From: an uncultured Lachnospiraceae bacterium
GTDB taxonomy: Bacteria; Bacillota; Clostridia; Lachnospirales; Lachnospiraceae
Length of the DNA: 64,000 bases
NCBI GenBank assembly: GCA_934352055.1
Contig: CAKRJY010000001.1
Coordinates: 434,001-498,000 of the forward strand
Direction: 5' to 3'
The notes below the pieces were generated by a model, which saw only the letters and a program-made list of their open reading frames with translations, searched no databases and had not been told where the DNA came from. Positions 45,956-55,404 of this stretch are shown one piece after another. The position numbers were made by a program, and so were the translations under genes. Position 1 is the stretch's first letter; each line of letters starts with the position of its first letter.

Positions 45956-47059
45956 CTACTTGTATCTATTTATTGTGTCAATAATGTAACTTACTTCATC
46001 ATCAGACATTCCATAATACATCGGTATACTTATTTCTGTCTTCGATATCAACTCTGCAATAGGATAATCTCCCTCTGAAAAACCTAGACTCTGGTAGCCT
46101 TCTTGCAAATGAATCGGTATCGGATAATGACAGTTTGTACCTATCCCATTTTCATTCAAATACCTTTCAAAATCATCTCTGTCTTTGCAACGGACGGCAA
46201 ATATATGATATACATGTGTAGCATTTTCGTTCGTCTTAGGCAATATCACTCTGTCATTCTGAATTTCTGATAAATATCGCTTTGCTATGCGTCTCCTCTC
46301 ACAATTCCATACATCAAGGGACTTTAATTTCACATCAAGAAATGCTGCTTGCATCTCATCAAGCCTGGAATTATTTCCTTGGTATATATGATGATATTTA
46401 TAATCTGACCCATAGTTGCCCAAGGCTCTCACTTTATCTGCTAATAATTTATCATCTGTAACTACAGCACCACCATCACCTAATGCTCCCAAATTTTTTC
46501 CAGGATAAAAGCTAAAACCAGCTGCATCGCCTAATGCTCCTACTTTTCTGCCTTTATACGTAGCACCATGTGCCTGTGCCGCGTCCTCAATAACCCTCAA
46601 ATTATGTTTTTGAGCTATTTTGAGTATTTTTTCCATTTCAGCTGGTTGTCCATATAACTGAACCACAATGATTGCTTTTGTCCTTGCAGTAATTGCCATC
46701 TCTATTTTATTTGGATCAATTGTATAAGTCTCTATTTCAGGTTCAACCAGTATGGGGGTCGCCCCTACATATGATACCGCTAATGCTGTAGCAATAAATG
46801 TATTGGACGGAATAATAACCTCATCACCTTCACCAATGCCATATGCCTTCAATATCAGCATTAATGCATCTAACCCATTGCCACATCCAACACAATATTT
46901 TCTCTCACAATACTGCGCAAATTTTTCCTCAAATCTCTCACATGCCTCCCCTTGAATGAACCAATTAGCATTCATGACATTAGCATATGCCTTATCTAGT
47001 TCATCCCGTATCTCTGCATGCATTTTTTGGAATGAAACGAATGGTATCTTCATCTGCAT
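45956..47059 (-). CDS. Sugar 3-aminotransferase, FdtB/QdtB-like
   Basis: 367 residues, DegT family. The PLP lysine is in FSFYPGKNLGALGDGG, and PFVSFQKMHAEIRDELDKAY plus VIEDAAQAHGATYKG are typical of dTDP-3-keto-6-deoxyhexose 3-aminotransferases. The cupin isomerase gene 3 bases upstream makes its expected substrate. The product would be a dTDP-3-amino-3,6-dideoxyhexose (Fuc3N or Qui3N type). Confidence 0.85.
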   Translation of the reverse strand: MQMKIPFVSFQKMHAEIRDELDKAYANVMNANWFIQGEACERFEEKFAQYCERKYCVGCGNGLDALMLILKAYGIGEGDEVIIPSNTFIATALAVSYVGATPILVEPEIETYTIDPNKIEMAITARTKAIIVVQLYGQPAEMEKILKIAQKHNLRVIEDAAQAHGATYKGRKVGALGDAAGFSFYPGKNLGALGDGGAVVTDDKLLADKVRALGNYGSDYKYHHIYQGNNSRLDEMQAAFLDVKLKSLDVWNCERRRIAKRYLSEIQNDRVILPKTNENATHVYHIFAVRCKDRDDFERYLNENGIGTNCHYPIPIHLQEGYQSLGFSEGDYPIAELISKTEISIPMYYGMSDDEVSYIIDTINRYK

Positions 47060-47062
47060 ATA

Positions 47063-47479
47063 TTATCTATCCTTTCGCAAATAATTCATAAATTGTTGAT
47101 AATCCCGTATATAGTCCGATTCATCGTACAGCTCCGATGCCAATACCATCAACACCGCGTCTTCTGAAAAATCATACATTTCACGCCATACATCATTTGA
47201 AATGTATAATCCTTCATACGGTTTATCCAATATGATTTCCTGTGTGGACAAACCATCATCTACGTGAATCGTGCATTTTCCACATACACATATTAATATT
47301 TGTTCCAACTTCTTATGCGCATGATACCCCCTTCGGACATTTAGACCTGTATCATACATATAATAAACACGTTTAATTGCAAATGGAATTTCTTTATTTT
47401 CTTCCAATGCTACTAGCATTCCTCTATCATCCCCATGCTGTTGGAAATCCACTCTCTCAATTTTATTGCCTTTTCTCAT
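47063..47479 (-). CDS. dTDP-4-keto-6-deoxyhexose 3,4-ketoisomerase (FdtA-like cupin)
   Basis: 138 residues, the size of FdtA/QdtA. The cupin motifs DDRGMLVALEENKEIPF, RRGYHAHKKLEQILIC and the late DVWREMYDFSEDAVLMVLASE are diagnostic for WxcM-like sugar isomerases. It moves the keto group from C4 to C3 so the next enzyme can aminate C3. The dTDP-sugar precursor must come from RmlA and RmlB encoded elsewhere. Confidence 0.9.
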   Translation of the reverse strand: MRKGNKIERVDFQQHGDDRGMLVALEENKEIPFAIKRVYYMYDTGLNVRRGYHAHKKLEQILICVCGKCTIHVDDGLSTQEIILDKPYEGLYISNDVWREMYDFSEDAVLMVLASELYDESDYIRDYQQFMNYLRKDR

Positions 47480-47498
47480 AGAACATTATCCTCATCTT

Positions 47499-48485
47499 CT
47501 ATTGTTCATAAATATATGTCATATTGTTACAATATGTACTTCCAAAACTTTCTTTACTCGTAATTAAACCCAAATTCAAATCCTTCCCTAAATTTTCTGT
47601 AGCAATCCCCCACGATAATTTATTAAACCCTTTTTCATACATTTCTTTAATAATAGAATAATACATAAAGGTCATGGGCGACAGCTTATTATAATCTGCT
47701 TTTGCAGCCAGATATTGCGTATGTGCTGTCAAAGAATTGTTAAAATAAAACATCATTCCACCTGCAACCATTTCATCATCTAAAAAAGCACCATAAAATT
47801 CACATTCTTTCAATAAACGCTCATTTTTAAACTCTATCAACTCCTCAACAGTATGTACGGGCTTAACACCATATTTGTCCAAATTTTCACATAATATATC
47901 ATAAAAATCTAGGATTTCTTGTTCTACTTCCAATGTTCTAACATACATCCCTGCCTTTTCACAATTATGTACATTCGTTCTTTTCCCTTGTGACAAATTT
48001 GATATTAAAGGCATCTTATAATTTTCAAATTCAACATATGTATTAATCTCATAATAAGATTGAAATCCATATTTATACAGAATATAATCTATCAAATCAT
48101 GATGTTCCACACAAAATATTTCGGATGTTTGCTTTAGAACCACCTTCTGAAATTGTTTATTTAACCAATATTCTTTTAATATATAAACAAGTTCATCTAC
48201 ATACTTAGCCTTATAAAACTTCCTTGCAACAATTATTCCACCAAACGTTGAACCTTTATGTGAAAAAAACACTTTCTCATTATTTTGTTTTATCTGGCAT
48301 CCTGGTACCACCGCAACTATATGACCTTTTTCATTGTATACCATAAGAGATTCGTCCTCAAATCTCCCCACAGGATGATAATTCAAAAATCTCCTTGTTT
48401 GAAGAAATGTTCCATTTATAGACATATTTAACACAAACTCATCCCAATCCTGTGCCTTTTCCTCTGAATACTCCACTATTTTCAT
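47499..48485 (-). CDS. FemAB/GNAT-like acyltransferase
   Basis: 328 residues with the two-lobed FemAB-type pattern: an N-terminal lobe with FLQTRRFLNYHPVGRF and a C-terminal lobe with YGAFLDDEMVAGGMMFYF, HTQYLAAKADYNKLSPMTFMYYSII and LSWGIATENLGKDLN. Related proteins N-acylate amino sugars or add amino acids to lipid II. Placed 19 bases before the 3-amino-sugar genes, it probably acylates the 3-amino group. Confidence 0.7.
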   Translation of the reverse strand: MKIVEYSEEKAQDWDEFVLNMSINGTFLQTRRFLNYHPVGRFEDESLMVYNEKGHIVAVVPGCQIKQNNEKVFFSHKGSTFGGIIVARKFYKAKYVDELVYILKEYWLNKQFQKVVLKQTSEIFCVEHHDLIDYILYKYGFQSYYEINTYVEFENYKMPLISNLSQGKRTNVHNCEKAGMYVRTLEVEQEILDFYDILCENLDKYGVKPVHTVEELIEFKNERLLKECEFYGAFLDDEMVAGGMMFYFNNSLTAHTQYLAAKADYNKLSPMTFMYYSIIKEMYEKGFNKLSWGIATENLGKDLNLGLITSKESFGSTYCNNMTYIYEQ

Positions 48486-48548
48486 TATCGTGTTCCTCTT
48501 TATTGTTGACTTAAATCATTTTAAATAATTAATTACATAAACTGCTTT

Positions 48549-49424
48549 TCATAAATTCCTATGAAAATTTAATTTCATTCTTTTTAGAATACAAACCATT
48601 TGTATTTCTAGCATACAATACGCAAAATAAATTTTAGCAAAACACTTATATGCCGACGATATATGCATGTAATTTTCTAAATAATACATTTTGCTCTCTA
48701 ACATACGCTTTTTCTGTTTCACCTCTGAGTCAAGTGGCGTATGATGATAGTGCTTAAATGTTTCTGTTGTGAGTAAACATATTTCATAACCATATTTTTT
48801 ACATTGGTAACCTAATATGTGTTCTTCCTGATATAAAAAAACTTTTTCATCATACACGCCCATCTCTGACATTTTCATAATATCCACCATTAAAAGAGAA
48901 CCTGGAATCACATCAACCAAGCACTCTTGATGTTGTTCGAAATATTCCCTTGAATATCCTTTTCTACCAAACAAATGAACATATACTATACTACTTTCAA
49001 GAATTTCTTCTCGAATATTTCTAATTTTGAATGCCTGAATCATTTCTTTTTTTTCATACAGGACAGGTGCAACCACTGCTAATCGTGAATCTATATTAGT
49101 CTCGAATGTTTCCCTCATTGCTAGTACACATTCTTTAGAAAACGCAACATCCGGATTACATATCAAAGCATGTGTACATCCTAATTGCTCACTTGCATAT
49201 TTCATTCCAAAGTTGTTCCCATATCCATAACCGCCATTTTTCTCTGTACAAACCAAATGGACTTTGGGCAAACAACACCTTTTTAATCCTATCAAACTAT
49301 CATCTGACGACTGGTTATCAATGATAATCACTTCGTCTAATGCTGAATATGCCACAATCAGATTTGCCAATTCAACACATCTTTTCCAATCATTATAATT
49401 CAATATTATCGCTGCTATTTTCAT
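48549..49424 (-). CDS. GT2 glycosyltransferase, rhamnosyltransferase-like
   Basis: 291 residues from the ATG at 49424 (MKIAAIILNYND), one base after the previous stop codon; a longer frame start lies inside that gene. Motifs are IIDNQSSDDSL, NGGYGYGNNFGMKYA and CNPDVAFS, as in WbbL-like rhamnosyltransferases. Donor is not certain. Confidence 0.82.
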   Translation of the reverse strand: MKIAAIILNYNDWKRCVELANLIVAYSALDEVIIIDNQSSDDSLIGLKRCCLPKVHLVCTEKNGGYGYGNNFGMKYASEQLGCTHALICNPDVAFSKECVLAMRETFETNIDSRLAVVAPVLYEKKEMIQAFKIRNIREEILESSIVYVHLFGRKGYSREYFEQHQECLVDVIPGSLLMVDIMKMSEMGVYDEKVFLYQEEHILGYQCKKYGYEICLLTTETFKHYHHTPLDSEVKQKKRMLESKMYYLENYMHISSAYKCFAKIYFAYCMLEIQMVCILKRMKLNFHRNL

Positions 49425-49425
49425 T

Positions 49426-50529
49426 TTATCTTTCTCTTTTTGTATAACATATTTTGACATACTTATCTTTTGTTTTTCTTGGTGTGTACTCTAATGCCTT
49501 TTCTCTTGCCTTTGCACCCTTTAGATCTTTTTCATTATCTTCAAATGCTTCTATAAATGCTGAAACAAATTCTTCTTCTGGTTCAATATATCCCGTTTTC
49601 CCTACAACTTCTAACATCGCATTATTTTCAATTGCAATAACCGGAATACCTCTTGCCATATATTCTACCGCAGCTAAGCCAAATCCTTCTTTTTTTGAAG
49701 ACATTATTCCAAACTCACACTGATCAATCAGCTTTATTATTTCATTGGGTTCTTTTGCACCCCAAAATTTAACTTTCTCTGCCACACCTTTTACTCTACT
49801 TTGTTCCTCAACATAAGCCCTTAACTCTCCATCTCCTACAAACCATACTTCTATCTTTTTTTTCCATTTTTCTGGAAGGTGTGCTATAGCTTCCACTGTT
49901 GCCTGTTGATTTTTTATATCTGTAAATCTTCCAACTTGAATCATTTTTATTTGTTCACTGTTATTATATTTTTTATCTATAGGAGCATAAAAATCATCAC
50001 TTATACAATTGCATATCGTAACAAATTTTTTTTTCATTTTTGGAAACGCATTATTAAGAGAATCTGTCACTGTATCTGACACACCTATTTTTTCATCTAT
50101 TTTATTGTATAAATGCGTAAATACTATTTTTTCTATATTCTTAGGCTTTGATCTTTCAGCATGATGAGTATATACCCTTTTAATATCAGCTGGCGCAGCA
50201 AATAACGTCACAATCATAGCTGTAAAACCATGCATATGAATTATGTCATATGCATTTTTCAACAAAATTTTTCGCAATTTACCCGCATTAATTAAACTCT
50301 CCAAGGTACGTAACATAGTTTCTTTTTTCCCTATTCCATGTCCCAAACTTTTTTTCAAAATAACATAATACGGGATTCCATTCTTTTCGAGCTCACGTTC
50401 AAAACGTGGAGCCGAAAACAATAATACTATTTCTTCTTCCAAATCTTCTCTTCGTTCTTTCAGCAATGTCAACAATAATTTCTCACCACCACCAAAAGAA
50501 ACCGGAGCTAACACATGTATTACTTTCAT
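49426..50529 (-). CDS. GT4 glycosyltransferase
   Basis: 367 residues, GT-B fold. N-terminal KVIHVLAPVSFGGGEKLLLTLL and C-terminal MIQVGRFTDIKNQQATVEA, FVGDGELRAYVEEQS and the donor site IMSSKKEGFGLAAVEYMARGIPV. It overlaps translationally with the following GT2. Specificity unknown. Confidence 0.85.
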   Translation of the reverse strand: MKVIHVLAPVSFGGGEKLLLTLLKERREDLEEEIVLLFSAPRFERELEKNGIPYYVILKKSLGHGIGKKETMLRTLESLINAGKLRKILLKNAYDIIHMHGFTAMIVTLFAAPADIKRVYTHHAERSKPKNIEKIVFTHLYNKIDEKIGVSDTVTDSLNNAFPKMKKKFVTICNCISDDFYAPIDKKYNNSEQIKMIQVGRFTDIKNQQATVEAIAHLPEKWKKKIEVWFVGDGELRAYVEEQSRVKGVAEKVKFWGAKEPNEIIKLIDQCEFGIMSSKKEGFGLAAVEYMARGIPVIAIENNAMLEVVGKTGYIEPEEEFVSAFIEAFEDNEKDLKGAKAREKALEYTPRKTKDKYVKICYTKRER

Positions 50530-50584
50530 AACGCTCTTCCATATATCATTTGATAATTATTATCTCACATCATTTTTCTTAGGT

Positions 50585-51691
50585 TTATTGTATCAAATCC
50601 AGTAATTGTTCTGCTAATTTCACATCACTATTCTGTTCTTTCATACAAAGCATATTATTTTTTAACTCAATTATATCTTTTGGATTTTGAGCTAACTCTA
50701 TCATTCTTTGAGCCAGTTTTTCTATATTCCTTGCTTCTACTAAATATCCATTTTCGCCCTCACTTATTTGTTCTTCCAATCCACCTGTTCTAGTAGCAAT
50801 AATTGGAACACCATATTCCATTGCAACTAGCGCTACCCCTGATTGTGTTGCATCTGTATATGGCAACACCAACACCACGTTATTACCAACAAAAAAACTT
50901 TCTACTTCCTCATCTTTAATCCATCGATTAATGACCACGACATCTTTTTCTTTTAATTTTTCATATTTCTCTTGGTATGGTGAGAAGTCTCCATTTCCTG
51001 CCACTGTCAGCGAAACATTTGCACATTGCCCTTTTGTTATAGCATATGCGTCTGCTAAAATGTCTAACCCTTTATACTTCGAAATTGTTCCAAAAAACAA
51101 AAAATTAACTTTATCTTGGGAATAATTTACGGCTCTTTCTTTGTTATGTAAATCATACACATTTAATCTCGTAAGCGGCATATACACGACTTCTTTATTT
51201 GGATATTGTTTTTTTACTATTTCTATAAACTTCTCACTATGTACAATTATTACATCTGATTCTTCATATTCTTTTTCAAACGTCAATTTTCTCCTATCTC
51301 CGGAATGAGGTATAGGATCATGATTACAAGCAATTTTCTTACAATTCAAATTTCTATTAACCCCATATGTCCAATATGTCAGCATTGGACTATATGATGC
51401 CATAAGAGTGTATTCTTCACCCAAATATGCTGCAATGCTTTTCCCTTTCATTGCATAAAACCAAATTGTCCTAAAAGCAAATTCCAACTTATTCCGATAT
51501 GTATTCACTTCAATCAATTCCGTTAATTCCAATTTTCGCCATGCCTCTATGTTCTCCGCATATGAGGAAACAATCGCTACAACATTTTTCCCCTTATCAA
51601 TTAACGCTTTTGCCATAACATAAGCATGCATATTCCCCGATCCATGTCTTCCCATGTAATTAAAAACTATAACATCTTCTTTTTTTTTCAT
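50585..51691 (-). CDS. GT4 glycosyltransferase
   Basis: 368 residues. C-terminal domain has FLFFGTISKYKGLDILADAY, VAGNGDFSPYQEKYE and a VLPYTDATQSGVALVAMEYGVPI donor site. Gap of 12 bases from the upstream GT4. One of three consecutive GT4 enzymes that probably extend the primed lipid carrier. Confidence 0.85.
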   Translation of the reverse strand: MKKKEDVIVFNYMGRHGSGNMHAYVMAKALIDKGKNVVAIVSSYAENIEAWRKLELTELIEVNTYRNKLEFAFRTIWFYAMKGKSIAAYLGEEYTLMASYSPMLTYWTYGVNRNLNCKKIACNHDPIPHSGDRRKLTFEKEYEESDVIIVHSEKFIEIVKKQYPNKEVVYMPLTRLNVYDLHNKERAVNYSQDKVNFLFFGTISKYKGLDILADAYAITKGQCANVSLTVAGNGDFSPYQEKYEKLKEKDVVVINRWIKDEEVESFFVGNNVVLVLPYTDATQSGVALVAMEYGVPIIATRTGGLEEQISEGENGYLVEARNIEKLAQRMIELAQNPKDIIELKNNMLCMKEQNSDVKLAEQLLDLIQ

Positions 51692-51703
51692 CTCTTTTTC
51701 TCT

Positions 51704-52852
51704 CTATCCAAAATATATTTGCTTCATTTGTTTTTTTACAAACATTATCTCAAACATCTGCATTTTTTTTAGTCTCATAGTAAGATTATCTTGTAATTGT
51801 ATTTCTCCACATATAAACGAGCTCACGTTTTTCGCTAAATCGTTCGTTGTATTTTCAGATAACACACCATTTTCTCCGTCAACGACCAGATCTACATTAC
51901 CTCGAATAGCCGAACATACAACAGGGAGCCCACATGCCATAGCCTCCATCAACGCGACTGGTAACCCTTCTTGTAATGACATAAAAACAAACAAATCACT
52001 TGCGTGACAGATTTGACAAATATCACTTCTATATCCTAGAAAATGCACATGCTCTTGCACTTCTAATTCCTTTGCCAATTGTTTCAACTGTGTTTCAAGT
52101 ACACCTCTTCCACATATTACATACTGCAGGTGTTGATATACATCGTTCGAATTTGTTTTGATTTCCGCTATAGCACGAATTACCGTTTCATGATTCTTAC
52201 GTTTAATCAGTTCACCCACTGACAAAACAACATAGTCGTCTTGTTTAAGTCCTAATTCTGCACGTTTCAATTCATTCTCGTGTGTTCTAACACTTTCATC
52301 GGTCTGTGGTGCAAATCGCTTCAAATCAATTCCAACTCCAGGAACATAATAAATCTGTCTTGCATGAAATCCTTGTGCTCTATTGTAATCTTCTTGGTTT
52401 ATCGTAATTAACACATCCGTATAGTGTGCCATTACACGTTCTGCCGGATAATACAGAAGCCAATTTTTCAATGGTGCACCTTTATAAAAATGAAACCCAT
52501 GTGCAGTATAAATTACTCTTGTTCCTCTACGTCTGGCATGTCTAGCCGCATATCGTCCAAGCATGCCTCCTACTGGAGTATGACAATGTATTATATCGTA
52601 CTCACCTTCGTCTATTATTTTCTTTAATTTTCGATATGCTGTTACATTCGATGGTTGTAACGGATTCCTTGCAAATGGGATATCGTAATAGGTATCACAA
52701 TATGGAATCACGCATTCATCGGGATTTTCATAATCATTTCTGGCAGCCACAGCAGTTTCCCATCCCTGTTCTTGAAACATTTTCAGATACGGAATATGAA
52801 ACTCCATAATATGTGTCTTTACCACAGTAGCCACAAATAATACTTTTGGCAT
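51704..52852 (-). CDS. GT4 glycosyltransferase, second-sugar type
   Basis: 382 residues. It begins KVLFVATVVKTHIMEFHIPYL and has HCHTPVGGMLGRYAARHARRRGT, VVLSVGELIKRKNHETVI and the donor site VFMSLQEGLPVALMEAMACGLPV. Genes of this type commonly follow the priming transferase and add the second sugar. Confidence 0.85.
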   Translation of the reverse strand: MPKVLFVATVVKTHIMEFHIPYLKMFQEQGWETAVAARNDYENPDECVIPYCDTYYDIPFARNPLQPSNVTAYRKLKKIIDEGEYDIIHCHTPVGGMLGRYAARHARRRGTRVIYTAHGFHFYKGAPLKNWLLYYPAERVMAHYTDVLITINQEDYNRAQGFHARQIYYVPGVGIDLKRFAPQTDESVRTHENELKRAELGLKQDDYVVLSVGELIKRKNHETVIRAIAEIKTNSNDVYQHLQYVICGRGVLETQLKQLAKELEVQEHVHFLGYRSDICQICHASDLFVFMSLQEGLPVALMEAMACGLPVVCSAIRGNVDLVVDGENGVLSENTTNDLAKNVSSFICGEIQLQDNLTMRLKKMQMFEIMFVKKQMKQIYFG

Positions 52853-52867
52853 CAGAATTCTCCCTTA

Positions 52868-54247
52868 CTACTTATTTCCTGTACTAGCGTTTGTTTGTCC
52901 CACTTCCAAACCTTCCGTTGATTCTTTTGTAAAAATCACACGAATTGTCAATAAGATTAGTTGAATATCCAACAAAACAGAACATTTTTGCACATATATC
53001 ATATCTAACTTGAGCTTATCGTAGGATGTTGTATTGTATTTTCCATATACCTGCGCATATCCAGTCAATCCCGCCTTCACACGCAATCTATATGCAAACT
53101 CCGGTACTTCCTTGCAGTATTCCTCATTAATTTCCGGACGCTCTGGTCTCGGTCCAACAATACTCATATCACCTTTTAAGATATTAAAAAACTGTGGCAG
53201 TTCATCAATACGCGTTGCGCGAATAAACTTTCCTACAGGAGTTATACGGTTGTCATTTTCGGTCGCAAGTCTCGCCTTTCCATCCGCTTCTGCATCCATA
53301 ATCATACTGCGAAATTTGAGTACATAAAATTCTTTGCCATCTTTCGTGCATCGTATCTGACGGTACAATACGGGACCTTTATCATAGCTACGAATAGTAA
53401 TTGCTGTAATCAACATAATTGGGCTGGTAAGAATGATACCAATAAGAGAAATAATAATATCTCCCAACCTTTTTATAAAACGTTGTCCTGCTGACAATCC
53501 TAAATTTCTGCAATAATATAATGGTGTATCGAATAGATTAAGTTCTGCTGAATTGCGAATAAGAATATCAGATATTTTAGGTGTAAAATAGACTCTCTTT
53601 GATTGCGCAAAACATTCCTTCAAAATCTTATTACGTGTTTGACTTGGAACATCATTAATAAGTACTGCATCATAGTTCTGAATCATTTTCGCAATCTCAT
53701 CTATTGGTTCATGGCAATTCACTTCCGCGTCAATAATATATTTATCATCCCTCGCGTTCATTTTCATAATCAGGTTATTTGTATAATCGCCATATACCTG
53801 TATCATACGATATGGTGGAAAAGCATGCCGATATATTGTCATAATAATCGTAGTAATCAGTAGAAGTACAAAACATTGTGCCATCCATAAGACCGCATAA
53901 CTACCTAAAATGGTTCTAATATCTTTAACTTGTCCAACCATCAAAATGGTAATAATCACTTCGATTGTATTTACACAAAACATAGCGATAACTTGCGATA
54001 GAACAACATTTGATTTTTTGTTTACCCCTACTTTATATCCGCCAAATGCATACAAAAACAAAACAGTTATCACAAGATATACTGCAAGAACAAGGATATT
54101 TCCTTTTCCTAAATATTGCCGATATAGTAGTGTATTCAGCTTTTTATCCCATACAACATTAAAACACGCAGCTACAATTAATGTAAGTATACATTGGCTA
54201 ATTGTACGATATATATATTTCAATGATTCTTTTGTTTTTTTATTCAT
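52868..54247 (-). CDS. Polyprenyl-phosphate priming sugar-1-P transferase
   Basis: 459 residues. Five N-terminal membrane segments and a degenerate nucleotide-binding domain lead into the bacterial sugar transferase domain (about 265-455) with KRLGDIIISL, LKFRSMIMDAEADGKA, RIDELPQFFNILKGDMSIVGPRPE and GLTGYAQVYGKYN. It attaches the first sugar phosphate to undecaprenyl phosphate and so starts repeat-unit assembly. It is the first gene of the large operon. Confidence 0.92.
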   Translation of the reverse strand: MNKKTKESLKYIYRTISQCILTLIVAACFNVVWDKKLNTLLYRQYLGKGNILVLAVYLVITVLFLYAFGGYKVGVNKKSNVVLSQVIAMFCVNTIEVIITILMVGQVKDIRTILGSYAVLWMAQCFVLLLITTIIMTIYRHAFPPYRMIQVYGDYTNNLIMKMNARDDKYIIDAEVNCHEPIDEIAKMIQNYDAVLINDVPSQTRNKILKECFAQSKRVYFTPKISDILIRNSAELNLFDTPLYYCRNLGLSAGQRFIKRLGDIIISLIGIILTSPIMLITAITIRSYDKGPVLYRQIRCTKDGKEFYVLKFRSMIMDAEADGKARLATENDNRITPVGKFIRATRIDELPQFFNILKGDMSIVGPRPERPEINEEYCKEVPEFAYRLRVKAGLTGYAQVYGKYNTTSYDKLKLDMIYVQKCSVLLDIQLILLTIRVIFTKESTEGLEVGQTNASTGNK

Positions 54248-54465
54248 GAGGTTATCTTCTCCGTATATGTACTTATTTATATTATACTACCATATTTCTA
54301 ATTCCCATACAATATTATGGGTTTTAGGACAGCTTAATCAGCCCACCCTTCAGAAATGTCCTAAGACGCCTCTACAACAAACATGGCTCCACATAAAACC
54401 TCGAGTCGTAGTTTAATAGTTACCATAAATAAACGGAGATCCACCGGTATACGCCATGCATATAG
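54248..54465. other. Non-coding scar-like region with inverted repeat and -10
   Basis: TTAGGACA (54324-54331) and TGTCCTAA (54357-54364) form an 8-bp inverted repeat with a 25-base loop and no T tract. A minus-strand TATAAT (54286-54281) just upstream of the priming transferase could be its -10, but no -35 with normal spacing is seen. The rest has no convincing ORF; it directly follows a truncated gene and looks like leftover DNA from a rearrangement. Confidence 0.4.
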
Positions 54466-55341
54466 TTAAACCACAGAACACAAAGAAAAATCAATCTCAC
54501 CATTTCCTCTGCCATTTTCCATATCATCATTGCAAACCTCAAAATTTGATTCTGGCATAAAAACATTTAAAAGACCTGCCGTATACTGATGATACACCGT
54601 TCTAAAAAACGGTATCTTTTGCAGAGTTCCCATCACACCCGAATCATGACTTTCTGTCCTCACTACTGTCCCATTTAAAGCCTGTTCAACCTGTCCCTTT
54701 GTAAGATTTACTGTGCTAGTTTCAATGATTGCTATTTTAGGTGGTTTTTCATACATACTTAAATTTGTTGGTAGATACTGACATGTCTTGAAAAAATCAT
54801 GTCCTGATATCCCCAAATTATAAACACTGTTTTCGTTTTCTAGCTTATCACTAAGTAAAGCACATACCGTTTGATCATAGAAAATTTCTGTTGCCTCCAT
54901 ATGCGATGAACCCACAATAATAATATCTGGATTTTCTATCACTTCTGGATTATTAAACCCATCCTCATCAAACCTCCCCCATGAAGTCCCTTCCGTAAGC
55001 TTTACCCATCTTGCATTTGAAGTCCATACATAATCCGTGTTCCCTTTTGTATTATTATGATGCAATGGCATCAAATCATAAAAACACAGAATAACAGATA
55101 AAACGGCAACAGCCGTAATGCCTGCTAATATAATTTTTACAAATTTTTTTATTAATTTCATATATCTTTCCATGCCCTCCTTACGTACACACTCCCTGAT
55201 AGATATCCCCAGATATGTAGCTGCTCTGACTATTGCCATGTCATTAATGTTGCTTTCTATATTCTGCAAGTAATTCTTTAGCTTCAAAGAAGATTCTGAA
55301 ATACATGGTTCTCCACGGACAAGCTTTCCATAAAATGCCAT
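54466..55341 (-). pseudogene. C-terminally truncated SGNH-like membrane-anchored protein
   Basis: 291 codons. From residue 61 (MKLIKKFVKIILAGI) it has a membrane anchor, then DYVWTSNARWVKLTEGTSWG, IIIVGSSHMEATEI and NLGISGHDFF, the GSSH and GxSGH segments of SGNH/AlgJ-like O-acetylation proteins. The frame ends in an unrelated tail soon after LLNVFMPES; about a quarter of the expected length is missing. The first 60 residues precede the usual start; GAGG six bases before the first ATG shows they may still be translated, while the normal start has a poorly spaced AAGGAGG. Confidence 0.6.
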
Positions 55342-55359
55342 TCATCACCTCTCTAAAAT

Positions 55360-55397
55360 AAAAGAGTAACTTGATACCATTGTCAAGTCACTCTTTT
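55360..55397 (-). terminator. Terminator after the glucosaminidase gene
   Basis: Minus strand AAAAGAGTGACTTGA and TCAAGTTACTCTTTT pair over 15 positions with one mismatch and an 8-base loop, and ATTTT follows. It separates the wall-hydrolase genes from the truncated SGNH gene. Confidence 0.85.
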
Positions 55398-55404
55398 AAG
55401 GTAA

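Noticed and set aside
54324..54364. TTAGGACA/TGTCCTAA inverted repeat as a terminator or insertion-sequence end
   Set aside because: There is no T tract, no transposase fragment and no target-site duplication that I could see.
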